Origin: Parabacteroides sp. PF5-9
Lineage (GTDB): Bacteria; Bacteroidota; Bacteroidia; Bacteroidales; Tannerellaceae
Direction of reading: 5' to 3'
Length of the DNA: 64,000 nt
Assembly (NCBI RefSeq): GCF_029893105.1
Contig: NZ_JARXWG010000001.1
Coordinates: 240,490-304,489 of the forward strand
Numbering within the stretch: position 1 is the first letter of the stretch; the number at the start of each line of letters is the position of its first letter. This document shows positions 25,841 to 33,681 of the stretch, one piece after another. A model generated the notes under the pieces. It was not told the DNA's origin. It made no database searches and saw nothing but the letters and a program-made list of their open reading frames with translations. The position numbers and the translations under genes were made by a program.

Positions 25841-28168
25841 TTATGGTATTAAATAAGTTTTAGCAGCCTGAATGAGTTTCTCCGCTTTTTCTTGTAAATG
25901 TGTACACTGTACAGGCGCAGCATTCAGATCATTTTCCTGTTGATTGCCCCATGCCCGGCAAGCCCCTCCGCACAAGTAACGGTAGTCGCAATCTTTACAT
26001 TTGATAATGGTTTCCACCGTACAGGCAGTTAATCGTGTAAATTGCGGGGAGGTCAATACAGTGTTCAACCCTTTTTCAAACACATTCCCTATATAGCTAT
26101 GTTCGCCACACCAGGCATAACAGGGATAACTTCGCCCGTCAGGACGGATAAAGATATTTTGTCCGATACCGCAGGAAAGGAGCGCGTTGCAAGGAGTTTT
26201 CAGCATCTCTTCGGGCGACAGATGTTGCATCAACCCTTCGCACATCACCGGTTCTTCCAGTTTTGAAGCCCTTCCGATCGGCAATACCGGACGGAATCGT
26301 ACCTTTTCTATGGACAGATTTTGAGCCAGAACAGAGACACTTTCACCGGGTTCACCGTTTATTTCTGCCGCACTCATTACACAGGCAAGAGATAGTTCGG
26401 CACAGCTGGGCATCGTTTTACTGACACGGATATATTCTTGCAGATGACGCCTCATGTTCTGATAACTCCCTTTACCCCGGCGTATATCATGCGTTTGTTC
26501 ATTCCCATCGATGCTTACCACTATTTCGTCAAATGCTTGTGCAAAAGAAGAGAAATCATCTTCTGAAAAATCCCCGGTGAAATTGGTACGCAGCGTGAGT
26601 TTGACCCCCTTATTCCGATGTTTTTTGCAAATGGCTAGTAACATCTCCCTTTGTGTATATAAAAGCGGTTCGCCTCCTGTAATCACGACCTTATGAAACC
26701 GGGCTTCGATGGCTTCTGTGATCAACTGTTCAAACTGCGCGAGCGGCATCTCCTCCCGGCTATTTCCGGCATCCGCATAACAGTGGCTGCAACGTAGATT
26801 ACAATCAAAGGTAATATGCACATAACAATTACCTTTGGCATACCTGTTCCGACACATACTGTCATATAGGTTTGCCAGGATTTTGGAGGTGGTATATGTA
26901 TCCCCACATATCTTTTGATCATACAATTTTTGTGCGGCAATAACAGGATCATTTGTTTTTCCCAACTCATATAAAGCAAGAACCCGGCGTGCATTGTCGG
27001 CCACTCGTACCGGATGCGTTTTGTGAGAAAGTGAGATGAAATCGCCTTTTCTCAACAAAGGGTGCTCGTCCGCCTCGTATTGGCGAGAAGAGATTGCTTC
27101 CTTGTTTTCCGCACTTTGCATCTCTTCCACAATCTGATTCTGCACGTAATCATAAATCGCTTTATACGCTTCACATAATGGGTCGATAACGCCATCCCCT
27201 GATGCCAATGCCGTATAATAACATCCACCTTTACAGATTGAATAGGTTTCGCAATCCGCACATTTTTCTATTGTTTGCTTTTCACGCGCTTTCTGTTTCC
27301 GGGCAGCATCGCTGTCATAAAGCGTAGCTAATGAAGGTCGATCAAAAATATTCCCCAGGCAAAACTCTTTTTTCCCGGTCAGCCGTTGGCAGGAGGTAAT
27401 ATCTCCGGTCGGTGAAATCGAAAAAAACATACCAAAGCAATCCCGGAAAGTACATACGCCCGATTCTCCCCATACTATTCCCCGCACAAAATGATCCAGT
27501 GTCTCTATTTGAATATGCTTCCGGTTTTTGACATACCAGGGGAAAAGATCTTTAATCATTTGGGCATATTCCTCCGATGAGAGCGAAAACGGCGTATCTC
27601 GTCTGTCCATTCCCGCAACTGCCCCATGCAGGACCAGTGACATCCCGTTGTTCCGGAAGAATTTGACAATCTCTTCCGTTCGATGATAGGTCTGGCGCGT
27701 AATTGTAGCAATGGCGCTAACCATACATCCTGCCGTATTTGCCTTTTTGATTGAGGCTGAGGTTTTATCGAAATACCCTTCTCCCCGATTGATATCACAT
27801 AATTCTTTCGGTCCGTCAAGACTTGTGCCGATTGTCACGTGATTGTCGCGGAATAGTTTTAAATGCGTCTCGTTCAGGTTCCACAGATTGGATTGAATGT
27901 TCATTTTGAGGCGGTATCCCGAAAGATTTTCTTTGATTTCATCGAAAAATAGTTCCCAGATAGCCAATGGAGCTAATAAGGGTTCTCCTCCATGAAAGAT
28001 GATAGAGAGGTTGCGGGCAGCCGTCTCTTCAGCGATCTCTTGTATAAAACGAATGGTTTCCCGGACTGTATCTTCATCCATGACAGCCCCTTTGTGCGGA
28101 CCAAAACAATAGTTGCAGGAAGCCTGACAAGCCATAGAGGGGACGATCATAAAAGTGGGCGTGTTCAT
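25841..28168 (-). CDS. Twin radical SAM/SPASM protein with central PqqD-like segment
   Basis: A 775-residue protein with two complete radical SAM modules. Module 1: C14-x3-C18-x2-C21 (ACQASCNYCFGPHKG), GGEP at 60-63, and a SPASM-type cysteine set (C239, C244, C260, C270, C303, C306, C312, C316, C332, including CKGGC). Module 2: C456-x3-C460-x2-C463 (CNLRCSHCY), GGEP at 498-501, and a second SPASM set (C660, C666, C683, C687, C724, C727, C733, C737, C755, including CGGAC). Residues about 365-440 (VRVADNARRVLALYELGK and following) resemble a PqqD-like RiPP recognition element. SPASM enzymes modify peptide or protein side chains. The start overlaps the preceding HEAT-like gene (ATGA), so that protein is the likely substrate or partner. 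The exact chemistry is unknown. Confidence 0.88.
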   Translation of the reverse strand: MNTPTFMIVPSMACQASCNYCFGPHKGAVMDEDTVRETIRFIQEIAEETAARNLSIIFHGGEPLLAPLAIWELFFDEIKENLSGYRLKMNIQSNLWNLNETHLKLFRDNHVTIGTSLDGPKELCDINRGEGYFDKTSASIKKANTAGCMVSAIATITRQTYHRTEEIVKFFRNNGMSLVLHGAVAGMDRRDTPFSLSSEEYAQMIKDLFPWYVKNRKHIQIETLDHFVRGIVWGESGVCTFRDCFGMFFSISPTGDITSCQRLTGKKEFCLGNIFDRPSLATLYDSDAARKQKAREKQTIEKCADCETYSICKGGCYYTALASGDGVIDPLCEAYKAIYDYVQNQIVEEMQSAENKEAISSRQYEADEHPLLRKGDFISLSHKTHPVRVADNARRVLALYELGKTNDPVIAAQKLYDQKICGDTYTTSKILANLYDSMCRNRYAKGNCYVHITFDCNLRCSHCYADAGNSREEMPLAQFEQLITEAIEARFHKVVITGGEPLLYTQREMLLAICKKHRNKGVKLTLRTNFTGDFSEDDFSSFAQAFDEIVVSIDGNEQTHDIRRGKGSYQNMRRHLQEYIRVSKTMPSCAELSLACVMSAAEINGEPGESVSVLAQNLSIEKVRFRPVLPIGRASKLEEPVMCEGLMQHLSPEEMLKTPCNALLSCGIGQNIFIRPDGRSYPCYAWCGEHSYIGNVFEKGLNTVLTSPQFTRLTACTVETIIKCKDCDYRYLCGGACRAWGNQQENDLNAAPVQCTHLQEKAEKLIQAAKTYLIP

Positions 28169-29283
28169 ACTGGATAAGGGGGAAATAAAATACCTGTACC
28201 CGTATCAGTATGCCTTTGGAAATCGCTGTGTGTGCAGTCGTTAGAACGTCCCTTCACTCCATCATCCACATGATTTGAAATATCCGAATGGGGCACTTCC
28301 ACCATCTTTTTCATATAGTTCCAAAGCAGATGTGCAGCCTGCTGATTCTGTTGTAACAAGGATAATAACTCTTTGGCTCCTTGCATCCTGTCTGCCCGAG
28401 CCGACTTCCCGATTTGTCCCACCGCAGCCAATATCCGCTGATCGCTATAGGGGAGTAAGGCAAATGCATCACCCCAGAAACGATCATTGTGGAAAACCAG
28501 TTTCTCCAAGACGGCCTGATCGGTTATTTTCTGTAAAGCAGCCAGACGTATCGCATAATCCATTTTTCCGGTGGCAATCTCTAACAACTGTTTCTGATCG
28601 GAAATGTGTTTAATCGTAATATTCCGGATGGAATTGTAGTTTTTCTCATCAAAAAAGGCGGTGATAAAGACCTCTTTGGACTCCGTCGGGTAGCGTTTAT
28701 CCAACTGTTTAATCGCCTCTTCCCGTACCGGATGACTGGTGTCTTTAAGCGCTAATAACTGGAGCACTTTCCGATCGGTTAGTTTGCCGGTTATCCGGAA
28801 ACGTTTGTTCTCGTCTTTGATCTTTTGCACAATCTTCGCTAAAACGTCAGGATCTTCAATCCTTACCGCCGCCTCTTCCCGGGCATACTGGCTGGACGTA
28901 TTGTTGTAAATCGCCAAGAATTGTTCCTGGTTATTGAATTCCGAGCGGATGAGAGTTCGCATACACGCATCGATATGCCGTTCACTTTTCAGTCCTTGTA
29001 TCAATGCAACCAGGTTGTTGGGTGAATGAATCATGTAGCAGAGATCTCTAATCATCTCCTTAAGTAAGGATGGACAGTCGGCTGCATCTAAAGCCAATGC
29101 GTATTGCATAAGAAATGGTTCATCTTTTATTTTTTTGATGGCGGCCACACGTATATCCACATATTGGTCGGTGAAAGCGATCTTTTTGAGAACCTCCTGA
29201 TCGTTTAACTTCTCGATACCGGCGAGTCTTTTCTGGGGATTACTCTGTTCCCACGGTTTTTTAAACAGATCTTTAAATGACAT
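28165..29283 (-). CDS. HEAT-like repeat protein with HSD/PPYP tail (A)
   Basis: A 372-residue cytoplasmic protein of degenerate ~24-residue helical repeats, each with VRxAAIxKIxDxxxL-like cores (DIRVAAIKKIKDEPFL, PVREEAIKQLDKRYP, IRLAALQKITDQAVLEKL). The last ~41 residues leave this pattern: HSD at 332 and again at 352, in two similar blocks (HSDISNHVDDGVKG and HSDFQRHTDTGTGI), then LFPPYPV at the very end. The paralog at 29296 has a matching tail. A large repeat part plus a short, motif-rich tail, coupled by ATGA to a SPASM enzyme, looks like a scaffold carrying a modified peptide; this is inference. Function is unknown. Confidence 0.8.
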   Translation of the reverse strand: MSFKDLFKKPWEQSNPQKRLAGIEKLNDQEVLKKIAFTDQYVDIRVAAIKKIKDEPFLMQYALALDAADCPSLLKEMIRDLCYMIHSPNNLVALIQGLKSERHIDACMRTLIRSEFNNQEQFLAIYNNTSSQYAREEAAVRIEDPDVLAKIVQKIKDENKRFRITGKLTDRKVLQLLALKDTSHPVREEAIKQLDKRYPTESKEVFITAFFDEKNYNSIRNITIKHISDQKQLLEIATGKMDYAIRLAALQKITDQAVLEKLVFHNDRFWGDAFALLPYSDQRILAAVGQIGKSARADRMQGAKELLSLLQQNQQAAHLLWNYMKKMVEVPHSDISNHVDDGVKGRSNDCTHSDFQRHTDTGTGILFPPYPV

Positions 29284-29295
29284 ATCTCTTCTATT

Positions 29296-30555
29296 TTAGT
29301 CGTTCAAAGGATAAGGAGGTAACGACAATGCATTTTCCGGAATATCCTCATGATATCCGCCACATTGTTCCTTCCAGTAGTCGCTATGTATTCGAAAGAC
29401 CTTTTTATCATAAGGTATGATATATGGGCGTAGTGTTTTATTGTGTTTGTAGATCTCGATCAACCATATTACGGCAGATTCATTTTCGGATGCCGCCTCA
29501 ATGAGTGCAGCTACTGTTTGTGGCGTGCAAAGAGAAGCCACCCACTCTTTGGAATATCTCTCCATAAGAGAAAGAATGTCACAAACATATCGACGGACTG
29601 CTGTCAGCGGAATTAATCGCTCCATTTTTGTTTTGCCCAGTCTCATCTGTTCGATTTTTCTCAGTGCATCGATCGCCTGAGGTCTTCCGGGATATTCCAA
29701 GGCAATACCTATCAATACCTCCAGATCGGTGATTCTTTCGGTTGCCAGTCTGATGATCCACTCCTCGGCACTCTCCAAAGCGATCTGGATTAATAGTTGT
29801 TCATCATCGATCCGCTGTATGGCATTTTTTTGTACAGTAGGGTCTTTCGCTTTTTCGGCTAATGTATAAAATTGTTTGTTGTCGACACCTTTCATTTTGT
29901 CGATTAAACCGCCAATTTTGCGATCCCATTCGTTGTGTTTGAAAAAATCGCTACGGGTGCCGTGCGGAAGCCGATATTCGGTATTCATCAGGAAGTGAAG
30001 GATGGCGTCATTCTCCCTTAGTTTTTTCATCGCCTTATATTGATCGTTTGCATACCAGTTCCTACCTATTTCTGCTAAAAGAAGCTGGTCGCCTAAAGCG
30101 AGAAGTGCTTTTACGGTTAAGTCATAATGTGTCGCCTGGCGAATAATCTCCCGAAGTATCTGTTTGTCAGTGATAAGACCCAATGATTCAATCTTTAGGG
30201 GATGAAGTATGCCGGCCGACAAAATGATTGTCTTTAGGATCTCCTGATCGGTGATTTGAACTAACGCCATCCGGGCAACTCCCGGACTGCGATGTTCTTT
30301 GACCACTTTGAACAAAATCTCCTGATCGGTGATTCGCTCCAAGGCTGCCGAACGCACCTCCGGAAGAGTTGATAGAAGAACGATGTTCCCTAAAACTTCC
30401 TGACCGGTGATTTTCTTTAAGGCCGCCAGACAGGTATCTGGAAAAACAGACTGTAGTACAATCGTTTCCAGTTTTTGTTGGTCGTCGATCTTTTCAACGG
30501 CAGCCATTCGCTTCTCCGGTTTTTTACTTTGCCAAGCCGGTTTGAATAGTCCCAT
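29296..30555 (-). CDS. HEAT-like repeat protein with HSD/PPYP tail (B)
   Basis: A 419-residue paralog of the next gene. The opening is shared (LFKPAWQSKKPEKRMAAVEKIDDQ versus LFKKPWEQSNPQKRLAGIEKLNDQ). Repeats read EVRSAALERITDQEILFKVV, VARMALVQITDQEILKTII and so on, each about 23-25 residues. The tail has HSDYWKEQCGGYHEDIPENA at 390-409 and ends LSLPPYPLND. So HSD[FYI] and PPYP are kept although the rest of the tail differs. First gene of the three-gene operon; promoter and a palindromic operator are just upstream; 12 bases separate it from gene A. Confidence 0.8.
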   Translation of the reverse strand: MGLFKPAWQSKKPEKRMAAVEKIDDQQKLETIVLQSVFPDTCLAALKKITGQEVLGNIVLLSTLPEVRSAALERITDQEILFKVVKEHRSPGVARMALVQITDQEILKTIILSAGILHPLKIESLGLITDKQILREIIRQATHYDLTVKALLALGDQLLLAEIGRNWYANDQYKAMKKLRENDAILHFLMNTEYRLPHGTRSDFFKHNEWDRKIGGLIDKMKGVDNKQFYTLAEKAKDPTVQKNAIQRIDDEQLLIQIALESAEEWIIRLATERITDLEVLIGIALEYPGRPQAIDALRKIEQMRLGKTKMERLIPLTAVRRYVCDILSLMERYSKEWVASLCTPQTVAALIEAASENESAVIWLIEIYKHNKTLRPYIIPYDKKVFRIHSDYWKEQCGGYHEDIPENALSLPPYPLND

Positions 30556-30589
30556 AATCGCTTCTTCGGGTTAATTGATTGGAAAAGGT

Positions 30590-30638
30590 CAAATATAGGG
30601 ATATTATTTTTGTATGAATACCCTATTTATGGGGTGTT
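30590..30638 (-). promoter_or_regulatory. Promoter and operator of the HEAT/radical SAM operon
   Basis: On the minus strand the -7 box is TATATTTG (30590-30597), 34 bases before the ATG. In place of a -33 TTTG there is the inverted repeat ACCCCATAAATAGGGT (30620-30635; arms CCCCAT and ATAGGG around AA). Nearly the same sequence lies at the same distance before the regulator-kinase operon at 32731. The position suits an activator that replaces -33 contacts. Confidence 0.65.
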
Positions 30639-30723
30639 TGAATCTGAGAAACGATCAAAATATCTGCAGACTTTTTTGACGCCATCCGATAGAAATTATA
30701 ACATCATTCTGCCTGTTTTTTTG

Positions 30724-30834
30724 TTACACCTACCTCTGTTTTTTGTTAGAGGTACGTCTAAACAAATTTAGAGGTAGGTGTAAATCGATTTAGAGGTACG
30801 TCTAAATCATTTTAGAGGTACCTCTAACAAAAAA
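30724..30834. repeat. Array of four 22-base palindromic units with inverted ends
   Basis: Units starting at 30746, 30768, 30790 and 30812 are spaced exactly 22 bases and read TTAGAGGTACGTCTAA or close variants (each nearly palindromic). An inverted partial unit TTACACCTACCTCT lies at 30724. The ends form a 17-base inverted repeat: 30739-30755 and 30818-30834, with T-run and A-run outside. It may act as a terminator for neighbouring genes, but the regular repetition is not explained by that. The remaining bases to 31027 hold nothing recognisable. Confidence 0.75.
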
Positions 30835-31027
30835 GTGTTTTAGTTTATACAATGTTTTCATCCTTAACAGTTTTATTTAATGTCTCAATAATACTAAAAA
30901 AGTCTGTATTGGAGATGTTTGACATTGTCGGTAATTATTTAATCCGCCTTTCAGTATACAATTATATTACAGTATTTTACAATCAGGCGATCTTCTTTCT
31001 TTCACTCAGCAAGTGAAGAAAATGTCA

Positions 31028-32422
31028 CTACTTTGATTTTCGAGCCATAGAGGCATAAACGCCCAATCCGCATAAACCGGCAAAAAAGAGGAACACCCAA
31101 TGCATTGTCTGCATAAATTCGGAGGTCACAGCGGCAGAGATCTGTTCTTTTCCCAAAAAGAGAGAAAGCATCATGGTACTGATCCCCATACTCAGTGTTT
31201 GTCCGGTCAGCCGCATGGTGCCTGTGGTGGCAGAGGCGGTACTGTAATAGCGCGGTTCAACCGAACTCATAATGGCGTTTTGGTTGGGCGATGAAAAGAT
31301 GGCAAAGCCGATCCCTAATAAGACAAATAAGGCGATAATAAACAGAAGCGGACTCTGCGGAGTAATAAATAATCCGATACAGAAGAGGACGGCAGTCAAT
31401 AACGCCATGCCGGCAGATGCGAGGTAATGCGACGGGATTTTATCAGAAAGTCGTCCGGCAACAGGAGAGATCAAGGCTTGTATGGCCGGTTGAATGATGA
31501 GAATAAGTCCGGCATGACGTACATCCATCCCTTTGATCTCTTGGAGGTAAAGGCTGAAAAAGTAGCTGATCGGAAAGGTAGACATATAATTGATCAGTGC
31601 GGCTACAGAGGAAAGTGTAAAGAGGCGGTTGGTAAAAAATAGGTTGACATTTAATACAGGATACGTTTTTTTCTTTTCATAAAAAATGAAATAGGTGAAA
31701 AGGAATAACCCACTACCCACCAATACAAAACCGATCATCTCGGGCAGGATCGTAAAACCGTAAATGATCATCAGTAAAGAGAGTCCATACAGGATTGACC
31801 CGGGAAGATCGAACGGTTCTCCTTGAGCCGATTTCCATTGTTCTTTAATAAAAAACAAGGCGCCAAGGGCTGCGGTCAATGCGGTTGCCGCTGTGATAAA
31901 AAAGATACTGTTCCATCCCCAATACGCCATAATAAAACCACCGACAGAAGGTCCCAATGCGGCTGATAGATAGACAACAGCAACGTTTATCCCCATCACT
32001 TTTCCTCGTTCACGGCTGTCGAAAACAGCTGTCAGAATTGCAATCGCCGTACCAAACACCATAGCCGACCCTATCCCTTGTATGGCACGGGCGATGATCA
32101 ATAATGAGGGGTTATAGGCAAGGGCACAACCCAAGGAGGAGAGTGCCACTAAAAGTAGTCCACAAATAAAGATACGGCTTCGACCCACCATGTCAGCCAG
32201 TCGTGCAAAGGGAATCTGAAAAATGGTGGATGCAATCAGATACGCTGTTAATATCCAACTTTGCGTAATACTGTTCATCTCAAATTCACGACCCATCTGC
32301 GGAAGAGCCAGATTCACCGCTGTTCCTAAAAAGGGAACGATACTTGACGCTATACAAATGATGATAAGTACAGTATATTTATAGGATTGGGAGAATGAGG
32401 TAGGCGGCGTATGGACAGTCAT
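31028..32422 (-). CDS. MFS exporter, DHA2 (14-TM) type
   Basis: A 464-residue major facilitator protein with about 14 hydrophobic segments. Motif A is visible as FARLADMVGRSRIFICG and motif C as ALGPSVGGFIMAYWGWNSIFF, both typical of the DHA2 drug:proton antiporters (EmrB/QacA type). It is read alone. Its place between the HEAT/radical SAM operon and the kinase operon, and a half-conserved copy of their operator upstream, suggest it may export a product of this region; alternatively it is an independent drug pump. Confidence 0.87.
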   Translation of the reverse strand: MTVHTPPTSFSQSYKYTVLIIICIASSIVPFLGTAVNLALPQMGREFEMNSITQSWILTAYLIASTIFQIPFARLADMVGRSRIFICGLLLVALSSLGCALAYNPSLLIIARAIQGIGSAMVFGTAIAILTAVFDSRERGKVMGINVAVVYLSAALGPSVGGFIMAYWGWNSIFFITAATALTAALGALFFIKEQWKSAQGEPFDLPGSILYGLSLLMIIYGFTILPEMIGFVLVGSGLFLFTYFIFYEKKKTYPVLNVNLFFTNRLFTLSSVAALINYMSTFPISYFFSLYLQEIKGMDVRHAGLILIIQPAIQALISPVAGRLSDKIPSHYLASAGMALLTAVLFCIGLFITPQSPLLFIIALFVLLGIGFAIFSSPNQNAIMSSVEPRYYSTASATTGTMRLTGQTLSMGISTMMLSLFLGKEQISAAVTSEFMQTMHWVFLFFAGLCGLGVYASMARKSK

Positions 32423-32451
32423 TTGATACGTTTATTTTTAATGATAAGCGA

Positions 32452-32510
32452 CAAAGATAACAAGAATTCCGGAGTGCTTTTCGGAAGAAATAGACTATTT
32501 GTGGGGGGTA
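32452..32510 (-). promoter_or_regulatory. Promoter of the MFS gene with degenerate operator
   Basis: On the minus strand TATCTTTG (32452-32459) lies 29 bases before the ATG. Further upstream ATACCCCCCACAAATAG (32494-32510) resembles the operators at 30620 and 32619 in its left arm and centre, but the right arm is lost. The distance to the -7 box is about ten bases longer than in the other two, close to one helical turn. Confidence 0.45.
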
Positions 32511-32617
32511 TGGTGGGACAACACTCCTGTTATCTTTGCTTTCGAAGTCGATCTGTTCAACGAACAATTAAAAAAACAGACATGATGGGACAAATGATTA
32601 CATCGGCAAAAACCGGG

Positions 32618-32667
32618 ATACCCCCATAAATGGGGTAAAAGGTCAAAAGAAATAAATTATATCTTTA
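32618..32667 (+). promoter_or_regulatory. Promoter and operator of the regulator-kinase operon
   Basis: The inverted repeat TACCCCCATAAATGGGGTA (32619-32637; perfect arms CCCCAT and ATGGGG around AA) is followed 23 bases later by a TATCTTTA -7 box (32660-32667). No -33 TTTG is present; the operator's right arm takes that place. The 7-2-7 heptamer layout is the one known for NarL/LuxR-type regulators, and such a regulator is the first gene of this operon. Confidence 0.65.
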
Positions 32668-32730
32668 CGGCTTTAGGTCGTTCAACTTTCGTTAATCCAC
32701 AAAATATCAACCATAAAGCATAATAAAACC

Positions 32731-33681
32731 ATGATAAAAGTCTATGTTACCGACGGCAATAAAGTATTATTAAACGATATCCGGTCTACCATAAACAACT
32801 CCCAGATCGCACAAGTCATTGGCTGTTCCAGTTCGATGAAAGGCTCATGGAAAAAGCTGACAGAACATCAGCCGGATATCCTGTTGATGGGTATCAATCT
32901 GACGGATGGAACTGGTATGGATTATTATGCGAAAGTAAAGGAAAAATATCCGGATATAAAGGTATTGGTATTGATTACGCATTATGAATTAGCATTAGCG
33001 AAACGGTTATTGGAGAAAGGCGCTTCGGGGTATATCCTGAAAAATGCTTTGGGCGAAGAGTTGATGACAGGAATCGAAGCGGTTATGCATGGTGAAACAT
33101 TTTTATATGAGGAGATGAATATGTTGGAAAAACAAACAAAAACACCAGAGTGGCTGACTCCGTTGGAACAGGAGATGTTGAAATGTATTGAAGAGGGATG
33201 CTCGGAGGTAGTTATGGCCAAAAGGCTTAAGGTCAGTGAGGCGAGTATAGAAGCCTATCGGAATATCTTAATGATGAAGTTGTTGGTCGAGGGATTCTCC
33301 AACCGGGAGATTACCCGGAAATTGGATATTGATCTAGAGACAGTCCGGATCTACCGGATGAATCTGATTCAGAAGTTGGGAGAGAAGAATTCCATTATGT
33401 TGATGAAAATTGTGAATGATGGAGAAGAGGAGGTGTTGGAACTGACTAATCGTGACTTGGAGTTGTTGACACATATCGCCGAAGGGTATTTCAACAAGGA
33501 GATCGCCGAGAAGATGTTTCTTGGCGTAGAGACCGTTAAAACCAATCGCAGGGATCTGATCAAGAAATTCAAAGCGAAAAACACGATGACTATGGTGATG
33601 GAAGGCCTTCGGAAAGGGCTGATAAAAGTAAGCGCTAACTCTCCGGAGAAAACAACTGAACCAAAAGCAAAAAAGAAGTGA
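32731..33681 (+). CDS. Orphan LuxR-type regulator with degenerate receiver and repeated HTH units
   Basis: A 316-residue protein. Residues 1-125 have the receiver fold, but the phosphoacceptor position reads LLMGINLTDGTG, with G where relatives have D (LMDIxMPxxDG). The N-terminal acidic pair is reduced to VTDGN. It should therefore not be phosphorylated there. Three HTH_LuxR-like units follow: LTPLEQEMLKCIEEGCSEVV and on (about 143-185), EGFSNREITRKLDIDLETVR (about 190-230, without its first helix), and LTNRDLELLTHIAEGYFNKE with VETVKTNRRDLIKKF (about 235-285). The lysine-rich tail ends at a stop overlapping the next start. It probably binds the palindromes described here. Confidence 0.82.
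   Translation: MIKVYVTDGNKVLLNDIRSTINNSQIAQVIGCSSSMKGSWKKLTEHQPDILLMGINLTDGTGMDYYAKVKEKYPDIKVLVLITHYELALAKRLLEKGASGYILKNALGEELMTGIEAVMHGETFLYEEMNMLEKQTKTPEWLTPLEQEMLKCIEEGCSEVVMAKRLKVSEASIEAYRNILMMKLLVEGFSNREITRKLDIDLETVRIYRMNLIQKLGEKNSIMLMKIVNDGEEEVLELTNRDLELLTHIAEGYFNKEIAEKMFLGVETVKTNRRDLIKKFKAKNTMTMVMEGLRKGLIKVSANSPEKTTEPKAKKK

Noticed and set aside
30746..30833. CRISPR-like regular repeats
   Set aside because: Units are 22 bases with only six bases between palindromic cores, no unique spacers and no cas genes.
32379..32567. A minus-strand frame containing VVPPYPPQ, recalling the PPYP tails
   Set aside because: No HSD motif; it overlaps the start of the MFS gene and its promoter. The match is most likely chance.
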